Below are positions 1 through 9,675 of a DNA stretch of 64,000 nucleotides, piece after piece. The notes under the pieces were generated by a model. That model was not told where the DNA came from. It ran no database searches and worked only from the letters and a program-made list of their open reading frames with translations. Source of the DNA: FLUQ01 sp031550605. Its GTDB lineage: Bacteria > Desulfobacterota > Desulfovibrionia > Desulfovibrionales > Desulfovibrionaceae. Numbering within the stretch: the stretch's first letter is position 1; each line of letters starts with the position of its first letter. The stretch spans positions 1 through 64,000 of the forward strand of contig JAVBOK010000070.1 in the NCBI GenBank assembly GCA_031550605.1. The letters are read 5' to 3'. Made by a program: the position numbers and the translations under genes.

Positions 1-174
1 CCCATCGTTTAACCAACGGTCAAACACCCCCGGAGCCCCCTTTTTTACCCGCCCCCCCCGCCCCTTGCGCGGCCACGGCTTTTTGCGCTTGCGCTGTTCC
101 CGGCATGTGCCGTACAGTCAGGCAATGTTGTCGGACAACCCCGCGCCTTGCGGAAAAACCCTCAGGAGACTTCC

Positions 175-1137
175 ATGTTCAAAGTCGTCGCCACCGCGAA
201 TTTTCATCCCAAAGGCATGCAGATGCTGCGCGATCACCCGGACATCGATTTTTCCGTCATCACGGACCCTTCGCCCGAAGGCATCAAAAAAGGCGTGACC
301 GGTGCGGACGGCATTGTTGTCCGCACCCAGCTTCTGCCCAAAGAGGCGCTGGAACTGGCTTCCAATCTGCGGGTCGTTTCCCGTTTCGGGGTGGGAACGG
401 ACAATATTGATGTGGCCCATCTGAGCTCCCGCGGGATCCCCCTGGCCATAGCGGTGGACGCCAACGCCGTGGCGGTTGCCGAACACACCCTGATGCTGAT
501 GCTGAATCTGGCCAAGGATTACAAGGCGGGCGAAGCTTCATTGCGCGGTGGCGACTGGAAATGGCGCGACAAAGGGACCTCGGGCGAACTTGGCGGCAAG
601 ACCGTGCTGCTGATGGGCTTCGGCCGTATCGGCCAGAAGGTGGCCCGGTTCTGCCAGGCCTTTGACATGCGGATTCTGGTTTTTGATCCCTACGTGCAGT
701 CCAGTCCCATAATCGGGGTGGAACTGGTGGCCGATTATCGCAGATATTTGCCCGAGACCGACTATCTGTGCATGCATTTTCCCTCGACGCCGGAAACTCG
801 CGCGCTGATCGGCCGCGAGGAACTCGCGGCGATCAAGCGGGGCGCGTTTCTGGTCAATCCGGCCAGGGGAGGCATTATCGCGGAAAGTCTGATTCTGGAG
901 GCTCTGGAAACAGGGCAGCTCGGCGGCGTGGGGCTGGACGTGTTCGATGCGGAACCGCCCGCCGGGGACAATCCGCTGTTTAACCATCCCCGGTCGTATT
1001 TCACCCCCCACACTGCGGGGATGTCCGAAGAGGCCATGACCCGCATGGGCGTGCAGGCCGCGGAAAATTGTATCGCCGGGCTGCGGGGCGAACTGGAACC
1101 TCGCGTGTTGTTCAACCGAAAAGAGCTTGGGTTGTAG
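175..1137 (+). CDS. D-isomer-specific 2-hydroxyacid dehydrogenase (phosphoglycerate dehydrogenase-like)
   Basis: The 320-residue product is a cytosolic NAD(P)-dependent 2-hydroxyacid dehydrogenase. The Rossmann loop GFGRIG is at residues 148-153. The catalytic triad of the family is present as Arg in NPARGG (about 231), Glu in DAEPP (about 260) and His in TPHTAG (about 279). The start is the ATG at 175, which has a CAGGAG ribosome site 7 bases upstream; an in-frame ATG at 148 lacks one. There is no C-terminal ACT domain, so a regulated SerA is less likely than a short PGDH-like or other 2-hydroxyacid enzyme. The substrate cannot be read from the sequence. It faces the next gene, which is on the minus strand. 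Confidence 0.85.
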   Translation: MFKVVATANFHPKGMQMLRDHPDIDFSVITDPSPEGIKKGVTGADGIVVRTQLLPKEALELASNLRVVSRFGVGTDNIDVAHLSSRGIPLAIAVDANAVAVAEHTLMLMLNLAKDYKAGEASLRGGDWKWRDKGTSGELGGKTVLLMGFGRIGQKVARFCQAFDMRILVFDPYVQSSPIIGVELVADYRRYLPETDYLCMHFPSTPETRALIGREELAAIKRGAFLVNPARGGIIAESLILEALETGQLGGVGLDVFDAEPPAGDNPLFNHPRSYFTPHTAGMSEEAMTRMGVQAAENCIAGLRGELEPRVLFNRKELGL

Positions 1138-1205
1138 GGGAAAAGCAAGACGAAAAGCCGCCTGAGGCTGCCGGAAGCTGCTGCCAGAGTCTTCTTTGGC
1201 AACAG

Positions 1206-1266
1206 CCCGCCACGCGGGCGCAGGCGGCATTCGTTGCCGCGTTCCGCGCCGGAGTGGGCGTGCCTT
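1206..1266. repeat. Dispersed repeat module E, copy 1
   Basis: This segment of about 61 bp is nearly the same as 17224-17286, with only a handful of differences. Each copy starts with a small hairpin (CCCGC-CAC-GCGGG) and continues with GGCGGCATTC and CGCGCCGGA. Both copies are intergenic, here between convergent genes. Confidence 0.6.
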
Positions 1267-1268
1267 GA

Positions 1269-1307
1269 CAAGCCCCGGCAGAGCGCGATGCGCTTTGCCG
1301 GGGCTTG
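1269..1307. terminator. Bidirectional hairpin between convergent genes
   Basis: A 17-bp stem (arms 1269-1285 and 1291-1307, core GCCCCGGC) with a 5-base loop and one G-T wobble lies just before the stop of the minus-strand gene. Neither side has a clear T-tract, so it is a terminator candidate rather than a canonical one. Confidence 0.5.
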
Positions 1308-1314
1308 CCGCGCA

Positions 1315-1947
1315 TCAGGCTGCGATGGCGGTGTTCTCTCCGTCTTCCTCAGGGTCGGGCAAAAGGTCGGCAAGGTCGAGCCCGGTCGCAGGGTCCAGGT
1401 CCATTTCGGGATTGAGACCGGCAACGGGACCGCCCTCACCGGCATTGTCCGGATCAACGACCGTGCCGTTTCCAGCCACGGCGTCCGGATCGGCGTCCGG
1501 ATCAACAGCCGTGTGGTCGTTCCCGGCGGTGGCGTCCGGGTCGATGACGGGATCGCCTCCGGCGGCGGCGTCGGGGTCCGCGGCATCCGGAGAATCCGGA
1601 TCAACGGCCGGGTCCGGCGCGCCGGACCCGGCGCCCCTGCTGCGCCAGTTGAGAAAATGTTCCTTCAGGGACGCGGGATCCCCGCCGGCGGCAACGGCGG
1701 CAAAGGCATCCTTGAACAACCCGAGCCCCCAGCCGTTCCGCGCCGGGCTCTGCCCGAATTCCGCCGCGAACTGGGCCAGGGTCTGCTTCAGGGCATGCGC
1801 GGCGTTTTTCGGCTGCACCGTTGCGGTTTCGTCCGTCTGGACCGGCCCGCCTTTTTGTTTCACCTTGGTTTTGGCGTTATTCGCCTGCTGCGCATACAAT
1901 ACGAAAGTGCTGTCCGAATAGGATGAAATCTCGTCAATGGGGGGCAT
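1315..1947 (-). CDS. Hypothetical protein with Asp/Pro-rich C-terminal repeats
   Basis: This 210-residue protein is not recognised. The start MPPIDEIS at 1947 has AAGGA 8 bases upstream; an ATG at 1956 overlaps that site. The N-terminal ~110 residues look globular and carry no signal peptide or membrane segment. From about residue 115 the chain becomes an acidic, low-complexity series built on DPDA/VDPD units spaced by Ala and Gly, for example DPDATAGND and DPDADPDAVAGN. Such tails resemble calcium-binding or disordered linkers, but no canonical RTX nonapeptide is present. It stands alone between a dehydrogenase and nrfHA. Confidence 0.65.
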   Translation of the reverse strand: MPPIDEISSYSDSTFVLYAQQANNAKTKVKQKGGPVQTDETATVQPKNAAHALKQTLAQFAAEFGQSPARNGWGLGLFKDAFAAVAAGGDPASLKEHFLNWRSRGAGSGAPDPAVDPDSPDAADPDAAAGGDPVIDPDATAGNDHTAVDPDADPDAVAGNGTVVDPDNAGEGGPVAGLNPEMDLDPATGLDLADLLPDPEEDGENTAIAA

Positions 1948-2077
1948 GGCGGCCATCCTTGGGTTTGCACGCCGGCATGTGCGGGCGTGACGTGAAAGAA
2001 AAAGCGCCTGTCGGCATGGCGTATTTCGCAAATTCCATGCCAGATGAAAAAAGGGAATTTTTTTCCAGCGGGTGAAG

Positions 2078-2122
2078 GAAAACAAAAACCCGGGAAGCGT
2101 GCCTTCCCGGGTTTTTGTTTTC
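2078..2122 (-). terminator. Terminator of the nrfHA operon
   Basis: A perfect 20-bp inverted repeat (arms 2078-2097 and 2103-2122, CCCGGGAAG core, 5-base loop) is bounded by an A-tract on one side and a T-tract on the other. It can therefore work as an intrinsic terminator in both directions. It starts 31 bases after the nrfA stop. Confidence 0.9.
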
Positions 2123-2153
2123 GTCTGCACATCCCGCCGGGGATGCATTTTGG

Positions 2154-3737
2154 TCACGGCTGCGGAGCCGGCCCCTGGCCCAGCCACTGGTTTTCCTTCC
2201 AGACCTGCGGGGCTTCCGGCAGTTTGGGCAGATACTTCAGCCAGGGGTGGGAGGCAAGATGTTCCGCGCTTTGCTGCAGTTTGCGCGACTGTTTGCGGAT
2301 GGGCGGCACCAGGGTTTTGATGTCGCCTTCCAGATTGTTGCCGATGCCGTAGTTGGTGGCCTGCATGGCCAGAAGGACGGCCTGGTTGCTGGCTTCAACG
2401 GACAGCATCAGGGTTTCCAGAGCCTTGGAGGGGTTGTGGAAGCCCACGCTGTTTTCAGCGGATATGAGATCCCAGAAGAACTGGCCCTTGCGGACGTTTT
2501 CCTTGGCCTGGATGATCAGCTCTTCGTATTTGGGATTTTTGTCGCCGGTGAATTCATTGGCCAGACGGACGGCCTCGTGGGCGCGCACGGAAGTTTCCTG
2601 GGCGATCAGCAACTGCGAAAACACCTTGTCCTGGGTGAAAAATACGCGCTGTTTCAGGTAGTCCGCGGTCTTGTCCGCATGGCACTGGCGGCAGGCGTTT
2701 TCAACGTCGTTGAGCGGCGACTGCCAGTGGTGGTTCGAGGTTTTCTTTTTGCCGGACAGGCGGGTATAGGGCATGTGGCAGTCGGCGCAGGTCACGCCGG
2801 CAGCGCCGTGGACGCCGTTATACCATGTTTCGTATTCCGGGTGCTGCGCCTTGAGCATGGGCGTTTTGGAAACCGGGTGCACCCAGTCCGCGAACTTGCC
2901 TTCAAATCCCTTGGTCGTGGTATCGCCGTGCGTATTGTAATATTCATACATCTGCACGGGGTCCATGCCCAGATCCCACGGGAACACGGGCTTTTTGTTG
3001 ATGCCCTGCTTGGGGTCGGTGAAATAATATTCCACGTGGCACTGGCCGCAGACCAGGGCGCGCATTTCGTTGCGGCTCATTGCGGTCGGATCTTTGCCCT
3101 GGCGCTTCAACGCTTCTTTCAGCGGGAAGCTGGTGATGGTCAGCTCCATGTTCGTCGGGTTGTGGCAGTTGGCGCAGCCGATGGTTTCCGCATCCATGCT
3201 GATGTATTTCGCCGTGCGGAACGCGTTGAAATCCTTGCTCCAGAATTTGTCGTCCCCGTATTCCTTCACCCATTTGGGGATGTTGGGGGTCTTGCAGTTC
3301 CAGCAGGTGGCGGGCAGGCCCGCCTTGCCGTCGCCGTAGCGGTTGATGCGGTCGATGTGCAGGATGTCCCGCACGGCCCAGGTGTGGCCGCGCGCTTTAC
3401 GGTACTCGTAGCTGAAGGGATACCCCAGCCACAGGTTCTTCAGATAGGGCTGGGCGTACTTGTACCCTTCCGGCAGGGGATCCTGGTCGTTTTCCTTGTT
3501 GAAGTTCACGGCCCCGCCGTACTTGGTCATCGTGCCCACGTCGGTCTGGTTGTTGCGCGCGTATGTCAGGGTCTGTTCGGGAAATTCCGCGGCAAACGCG
3601 GTGCTTTTCGTTTCATCCGCCGACAGTTTGGTGGCGTATTTCGGGGTGACCAGTTCCGGCACTTCGGAGCAGGCGACCAAAACCGATACCCCAAGCAACA
3701 GGAAGAAAAAGACATAGGGTGTCGTACGCTTAGACAT
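2154..3737 (-). CDS. nrfA: Cytochrome c nitrite reductase catalytic subunit (c552)
   Basis: The 527-residue pentahaem enzyme reduces nitrite to ammonium in the periplasm. It carries the diagnostic active-site haem motif CWNCK (145-149), where Lys replaces His, followed by four CXXCH motifs (188-192, 230-234, 317-321, 349-353). The N-terminus has a hydrophobic signal ending in LVACSE, a lipobox with Cys23, so the mature protein may be lipid-anchored. The ATG at 3737 has AGGAGG 6 bases upstream and overlaps the nrfH stop by 8 bases, which implies translational coupling. Electrons should come from the quinol pool through NrfH. In sulfate reducers the pair serves nitrite detoxification as well as respiration. 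Confidence 0.97.
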   Translation of the reverse strand: MSKRTTPYVFFFLLLGVSVLVACSEVPELVTPKYATKLSADETKSTAFAAEFPEQTLTYARNNQTDVGTMTKYGGAVNFNKENDQDPLPEGYKYAQPYLKNLWLGYPFSYEYRKARGHTWAVRDILHIDRINRYGDGKAGLPATCWNCKTPNIPKWVKEYGDDKFWSKDFNAFRTAKYISMDAETIGCANCHNPTNMELTITSFPLKEALKRQGKDPTAMSRNEMRALVCGQCHVEYYFTDPKQGINKKPVFPWDLGMDPVQMYEYYNTHGDTTTKGFEGKFADWVHPVSKTPMLKAQHPEYETWYNGVHGAAGVTCADCHMPYTRLSGKKKTSNHHWQSPLNDVENACRQCHADKTADYLKQRVFFTQDKVFSQLLIAQETSVRAHEAVRLANEFTGDKNPKYEELIIQAKENVRKGQFFWDLISAENSVGFHNPSKALETLMLSVEASNQAVLLAMQATNYGIGNNLEGDIKTLVPPIRKQSRKLQQSAEHLASHPWLKYLPKLPEAPQVWKENQWLGQGPAPQP

Positions 3738-4206
3738 CGCCTGTCCTCCTTTCGGAAATAGGCCGCTTCTTCATGTGCGGCACGGCGTTGTGGCAATCTG
3801 TGCAATACGGCTTGACCGTCATGTTGACCTGGCTGACCGTGGCGCTGTGGCAGCGGATGCAGTTGTCGTTGATGATGGTCTTCATGCCGGTCGAAGCCCG
3901 GATGTTCGACGGCACTGTGCTGGTGAGGTTGACGTACACGTCGTGGATTCCGGTGCGGGCTTTTTCCGGCATGCGGGCGACAGGCGCATAGGGCAGATGG
4001 CAGGAATTGCAGTCTTCTTTGGCGTGGACGGACTGTTTGTGGCTGAGCGCGGCTTCGGCCATGACGTGGCATCCGGCGCAGAACGCGGCCTGATCGGTGG
4101 CTTTCATGGCCCCGGCAATGCCGGCGGCGGCGAACAAGCCCAGCGCGAAAACAAGAAGAAGCGGCACCCATCTACATCGCCGGTTTTTCGGCGTATCGTT
4201 GTGCAT
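3730..4206 (-). CDS. nrfH: Cytochrome c nitrite reductase membrane subunit, NapC/NirT family
   Basis: The 158-residue tetrahaem quinol dehydrogenase anchors NrfA to the cytoplasmic membrane and feeds it electrons from menaquinol. One N-terminal membrane helix spans about residues 12-33. Four CXXCH motifs follow at 43-47, 66-70, 116-120 and 135-139. The first reads CAGCHVM, and the Met two residues after the motif is the unusual haem ligand known from Desulfovibrio NrfH. A GGGAGG ribosome site precedes the ATG. It is the first gene of the nrfHA operon, and its promoter should lie in the AT-rich spacer upstream. Confidence 0.97.
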   Translation of the reverse strand: MHNDTPKNRRCRWVPLLLVFALGLFAAAGIAGAMKATDQAAFCAGCHVMAEAALSHKQSVHAKEDCNSCHLPYAPVARMPEKARTGIHDVYVNLTSTVPSNIRASTGMKTIINDNCIRCHSATVSQVNMTVKPYCTDCHNAVPHMKKRPISERRTGDV

Positions 4207-4857
4207 GGCACCTCCCGGGGCAGAGAGAAACAGCGGTCATGGACAATTGGGAAACAGCCGGCGTGGAAGTAGAGAAAATCTATCGGATATTTTCCGGATT
4301 GGCAAGAAGTAAAACGCTCATTGAATAACGGAAACCTTTAGGCGCGCACCGCCAAAGCTGCCGGCCACCGCGGGATGGACGGAAGGCCCGGTGGTTTTTT
4401 TCTCAAATATTCTGCTGCAAAATATCCATGGGAAACTGGACTTTTTTTTTGATCTATATAATATGGGAAAATACTCGAATACAATAATTATGAAAAATAT
4501 GAAATCAAAACTGGTTTGGTGAAGAAGATTTTTTATTGTGCGATAGAAAACGAGAGTTCCATGGATAAATAAAGAAAAATAAAAATATATTGTGATTTCA
4601 CGGTGTATGGAAATTTTTTCCCATCAGCATTTATTCGGAAAGAAAGCGTACGTTTTTTTCTTTGTACATGTAATTTTTCCGTTTTTTTCTGCTGCATGCG
4701 ATTTCTGTTGTTTGTTGTGCATGCCGAACCGGGAAAGGCGGCCGGCCCGCAGTCTGGGAATTTTGTTCTGCCGGCGCCGGCATATGGAATCACAAACGAA
4801 ACAGGCGGCTGGCCGGCGGCCTGAGCAACCCGCACCGACAGTGCGGACGGAGGGTAT
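4207..4857. other. AT-rich divergent promoter region between nrfH and aspA
   Basis: This 651-base spacer has no credible gene. Bases 4400-4720 are strikingly AT-rich compared with the rest of the window and have several runs of eight or more A or T. A TATAAT sequence at 4457-4462 and the short palindrome TTGTGATTTCAC at 4590-4601 are possible promoter or CRP/FNR-family elements; neither is well enough spaced to assign. It must hold the promoters of nrfHA and aspA. Confidence 0.6.
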
Positions 4858-6417
4858 ATGGCTTCGAAGAAAGAAAATACCGGATATCGCATAGAGCATG
4901 ATTTCATCGGCGAAAAAGAGGTTCCCTCGGACGCGTACTATGGCGTGCAAAGCCTGCGGGGCAAGGAAAACTTCCCCATTACCGGCGAACGCGCCCAGCC
5001 CAGTCTGATCAAGGCCATCGCCATGGTCAAGAAGGCGGCGGCCCTGGCCAACGTCGAAGTCGGGCTGCTGGACAGGGACCGGGGTAACGCCATCGTCGCC
5101 GCGGCGGAAGAAATCATTGCCGGCGGGCATATGGACCAGTTTATCGTGGACCCCATTCAGGGCGGGGCGGGCACGTCCTTCAACATGAACGCCAACGAGG
5201 TCATCGCCAACCGCGCGCTGGAACTTCTGGGCCAGCCCAAAGGGCATTACGACATCTTGTCGGCCAACAACCATGTGAACATGGGGCAGTCCACCAACGA
5301 CGCTTTCCCGACGGCCATCCACACGGCCACGTTGATGGAACTGGAAACCCTGCTGGCGGAAATGCGGCGCCTGCACAAAGCGTTTCTGGCCAAGGCCAGG
5401 GAGTTTGACGGCATGATCAAGATGGGCCGCACCCATTTGCAGGACGCTGTGCCCATCCGCCTGGGGCAGGAGTTCGAAGCGTACGCCAGGGTGACGGCGC
5501 GCGACATCAAGTGCATCAGCAACTGCGGCCAGCACCTGTATGAAGTGAACCTGGGCGCCACGGCCGTGGGCACGGGACTGAATGCCGATCCCAAATACAT
5601 CAAGCTGGCGGTCAAACACCTGGCGCAGATTTCCGGTTTTCCCATGGAAGGAGCGGAAAGCCTGGTGGACGCCACGCAGAACACGGACTGCTACACCGAA
5701 GTTTCCGCGGCGCTGAAAGTGTGCATGATGAACAGGTCCAAGATCGCCAACGACCTGCGCCTGATGGCTTCCGGCCCGCGCTGCGGTTTGAACGAACTGA
5801 ATCTGCCCCCGCGCCAGCCCGGCAGTTCCATCATGCCCGGCAAGGTCAACCCGGTCATGGCGGAAGTGGTCAACCAGGTGGCCTTTCAGGTCATCGGCAA
5901 CGACAACACCATCTGCCTTGCTTCCCAGGCCGGACAGTTTGAACTGAACGTCATGGAACCCGTGCTGGTCTATAACCTGCTGCAAAGCATCAACATCATG
6001 CGCAATGTGTTCCGGGTGTTCCGCGAATTCCTGCTGGAAGGCCTGACCGCCAATGAAGAACGCATGCGGGTGTATGTGGAAAACAGCGTGGGCATCATTA
6101 CCGCCGTCTCGCCGCATATCGGCTATGAAGCTTCGGCCATGATCGCCAGGGAAGCCATCACCACGGGCAAGCCCGTGCGCGAGCTTCTGCTGCGCGAAAA
6201 ACTGCTGACGGCCAACGAACTGGATATCATCCTGCACCCGCTGGAGATGACCAAGCCGGGCATTGCCGGTTTCGACCTGCTGAAAGCGAAGAAAAAAGCC
6301 GCCGGCGCTTCCATTTCCGTGGCCGGAAGCGCGGATGTGAAACCGATGCACGCGGACATGAAGCCGGTGCCGAAGAGCGGAAAAAAAACCGCGGGCACAG
6401 CGCGAAGCAAAAAATAA
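4858..6417 (+). CDS. aspA: Aspartate ammonia-lyase (aspartase)
   Basis: The enzyme deaminates L-aspartate to fumarate and ammonia, a route to fumarate for respiration or biosynthesis. It belongs to the fumarase/aspartase superfamily, with the signature GSSIMPGKVNP at 322-332, the SS-loop serine, and the conserved blocks TNDAFPT and GRTHLQDA. The aspartase-like GTGLNA motif favours AspA over class II fumarase. At 519 residues it is about 45 longer than usual. The excess is a Lys/Ala-rich tail, possibly disordered. GGAGGG precedes the ATG. It is monocistronic, with a hairpin downstream. Confidence 0.9.
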   Translation: MASKKENTGYRIEHDFIGEKEVPSDAYYGVQSLRGKENFPITGERAQPSLIKAIAMVKKAAALANVEVGLLDRDRGNAIVAAAEEIIAGGHMDQFIVDPIQGGAGTSFNMNANEVIANRALELLGQPKGHYDILSANNHVNMGQSTNDAFPTAIHTATLMELETLLAEMRRLHKAFLAKAREFDGMIKMGRTHLQDAVPIRLGQEFEAYARVTARDIKCISNCGQHLYEVNLGATAVGTGLNADPKYIKLAVKHLAQISGFPMEGAESLVDATQNTDCYTEVSAALKVCMMNRSKIANDLRLMASGPRCGLNELNLPPRQPGSSIMPGKVNPVMAEVVNQVAFQVIGNDNTICLASQAGQFELNVMEPVLVYNLLQSINIMRNVFRVFREFLLEGLTANEERMRVYVENSVGIITAVSPHIGYEASAMIAREAITTGKPVRELLLREKLLTANELDIILHPLEMTKPGIAGFDLLKAKKKAAGASISVAGSADVKPMHADMKPVPKSGKKTAGTARSKK

Positions 6418-6441
6418 GCCCGGCGTTGGCGGGCGTGCCGT

Positions 6442-6472
6442 GCGGTCCCCCGGTGTTTGGCCGGAGGACCGC
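6442..6472. terminator. Hairpin between aspA and a convergent gene
   Basis: Arms 6442-6448 and 6466-6472 (GCGGTCC/GGACCGC) enclose an inner CCGG/CCGG stem. A short T-run follows on the plus strand. It fits a terminator for aspA. Confidence 0.6.
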
Positions 6473-6480
6473 GCAGGTTT

Positions 6481-6852
6481 TCACCAGCCGGCGATTTCAG
6501 CGGCAAAAATCTCGAGATCGTTCGGCTGTCCGTCTTTATGGTCTTCCGGGTAGAGCAGGGCGGACATATAAAAAACGGATCCTATGGACAGGGAATTTTC
6601 CGCGCTTGCGCTGAACCGTTCCAGCACCTTTTCGGCCAGCGACGCCTTGTCCCGCGGCAAAGAGGCCAGATACGGCCCTGCTTCGTCCGCGATGGCCGAC
6701 AGAAACAGGGCTTTCTGCCGCATCAGCTCTCGATAGCGGTCCGCGTCGTTTTTCTCATACAGGGTGCGGTTGGCTTCGGCTTCCAGGTTGCGCAGAAAGG
6801 CGCAACGTTCCTCAAGCCATGCGGCGAAAGGGGCGGCGGAAGAATCGGACAT
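6481..6852 (-). CDS. Hypothetical protein, Asp/Glu/Ala-rich helical
   Basis: This 123-residue protein is not recognised. The ATG at 6852 has GGAGG 6 bases upstream, so the longer reading to 6912 is not needed. No signal peptide, membrane segment or metal motif is visible. The sequence is predicted largely helical (AAWLEERCAFLRNLEAEA; AEKVLERFSASAEN). It is convergent with aspA and divergent from groES. Codon use is like its neighbours, which supports it being a true gene, perhaps specific to this family. Confidence 0.6.
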   Translation of the reverse strand: MSDSSAAPFAAWLEERCAFLRNLEAEANRTLYEKNDADRYRELMRQKALFLSAIADEAGPYLASLPRDKASLAEKVLERFSASAENSLSIGSVFYMSALLYPEDHKDGQPNDLEIFAAEIAGW

Positions 6853-7185
6853 GGGGTCCTCCATGTTGGCGTTTGGCCGGGGACATGCCGGCTCACGAAA
6901 ATACCGTAGCATGGAACAACGTGTTTTTCATAAAAAAAGCGCCAAAAACAAGAAAAATAATTTTTTTTTGTTTTCCCCCCTTTTCAAACGGACAAACCGA
7001 CTTATTATGCCCTTGTCTGTGAGAAAGACCCTCTTTCCTCACGTGTACCTGCCCATTGTGCGGTTTTCCGGTGAGCGCGCGCGACAGCGCGGCGAACGGG
7101 CAAGTTTTTGTTCAGGCTTGGCACTCGCTTCTGCCGAGTGCTAAAAAACAAACGGTTAGCCAATTATGTTGGAGGTTTGCGCACT
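6853..7185. other. Promoter/leader region of groESL
   Basis: This 333-base spacer between divergent genes holds an A/T-rich stretch at 6930-7010 and, near its right end, the CIRCE operator. I could not place a confident -35/-10 pair; TTATTATG near 6999-7006 is one candidate -10. Confidence 0.5.
7118..7144 (+). promoter_or_regulatory. CIRCE operator (HrcA binding site)
   Basis: TTGGCACTC (7118-7126), nine bases, then GAGTGCTAA (7136-7144) match the CIRCE consensus TTAGCACTC-N9-GAGTGCTAA with one change. CIRCE is the binding site of the heat-shock repressor HrcA. It lies 41 bases before the groES start, so groESL should be derepressed on protein unfolding. No hrcA is in this window. Confidence 0.95.
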
Positions 7186-7473
7186 ATGAATCTGATCCCC
7201 CTCAATGACCGCGTTCTGGTCAAGCGTCTGGAGTCGGAAGAAAAGACCGCCGGCGGTCTGTATATCCCCGACACCGCCAAGGAAAAGCCCTCCAAGGGCG
7301 AAGTGGTCGCCGCCGGCCCCGGCAAGACCGCCGATGACGGCAAGCGCGTCGCCATGACCGTCAAAAAGGGCGACATGGTGCTGTTCAACAAGTATGCCGG
7401 CACGGAAGTGAAGCTGGACGGAGTTGAGCATCTGGTCATGCGCGAAGACGACATTCTTGCAATCATTAACTAA
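7186..7473 (+). CDS. groES: Co-chaperonin GroES (Hsp10)
   Basis: The 95-residue product forms the heptameric lid of the GroEL chamber. It has the family N-terminus (PLNDRVLVKR), the flexible mobile-loop region (EEKTAGGLYIPD), and the C-terminal MREDDILAII. The ATG at 7186 follows GGAGG; an in-frame upstream ATG at 7108 lies within the CIRCE region and is not used. It is the first gene of the groESL operon, 35 bases before groEL. Confidence 0.98.
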   Translation: MNLIPLNDRVLVKRLESEEKTAGGLYIPDTAKEKPSKGEVVAAGPGKTADDGKRVAMTVKKGDMVLFNKYAGTEVKLDGVEHLVMREDDILAIIN

Positions 7474-7508
7474 CTGTAACCCGATCATTTCCCTCTAGGA
7501 GAACGCAT

Positions 7509-9155
<1,647 letters not shown>

Positions 9156-9207
9156 CGGATGGTGGAGCGGGATCCGCTCTGCATAAAAGACCGCGGGGTT
9201 TTCCGGC

Positions 9208-9253
9208 CCCGCAATGCGAAAGGGCCGTGCAAGCGGCCCTTTCGCATTGCGGG
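9208..9253. terminator. Large hairpin after groEL
   Basis: A perfect 20-bp stem (arms 9208-9227 and 9234-9253, core GCGAAAGGGCCG) has a 6-base loop and lies 52 bases after the groEL stop. No T-tract follows, so it could be a terminator or an mRNA-stabilising 3' end. Confidence 0.65.
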
Positions 9254-9349
9254 CTACAGCCGCGGCGCCGGCCCGCGCCGGCCACGGACGATTGCCAAAG
9301 CCTTACGGGCTGGCTGCTACTGAAAGTGCGAAAATTTCTGGACCCTGCC

Positions 9350-9483
9350 CCCATTCGTTGCGGAAAGCCGCTGTTTGGCAGTTGCGTGCGCCACGTTCGG
9401 CAAATTGCTGGCCGATCCCATGTGGTTGCGGCACTGACCCGGCGGCGAGTTGTGCGCGTCACGTTCAGCACCGTGCGATTTCC
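9350..9483. repeat. Imperfect 67-bp tandem duplication
   Basis: Copy 1 (9350-9416) and copy 2 (9417-9483) share CCCAT near the start, GTTGCGG, GTTG(C/T)G, CACGTTC and GCA in the same order and spacing. Identity is roughly 60-65 % by eye. It is non-coding in any frame I trust. Confidence 0.4.
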
Positions 9484-9675
9484 GGCCTGTGGTTCTGGTA
9501 CGAGTCCGGCGGCGGCCGGGAATGGGCAATCAAAGGTTCGTCGCAGGCCGGCGCCGAAGCGGGCGTGCCGCGGCAAACCCGGTCTGCCGGGTTTGCCGTC
9601 AATCCGAAAAGGACGCCGCGCGCGGCTTTTTGTGTTGCGGGGCGGAGGTTCCGCCAGGGCGGAAACCGAAAACCG

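Larger units (their letters stand above)
9156..9675. other. Gene-poor spacer downstream of groEL
   Basis: This 520-base stretch starts with the hairpin below. It continues with sequence that has no convincing gene in any frame: the short open frames are Arg/Pro/Ala-rich and have no ribosome sites. A 67-base imperfect tandem duplication lies at 9350-9483. I see no tRNA, 6S or SRP RNA signature. Confidence 0.5.

Noticed and set aside
1..174. Possible end of an upstream gene at the window edge
   Set aside because: No frame is open with sensible codon use through the first 100 bases; only C-rich sequence and a T-run are seen.
2115..3761. A 548-residue open frame antisense to nrfA
   Set aside because: It is the mirror of a GC-rich coding gene. 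nrfA has five haem motifs and a ribosome site; the antisense frame has neither motifs nor a ribosome site.
4590..4603. TTGTGATTTCACGG as a CRP/HcpR-type site for nrf control
   Set aside because: Half-sites are separated by only two bases and one half is degenerate; a nitrite regulator site would be attractive here but cannot be supported.
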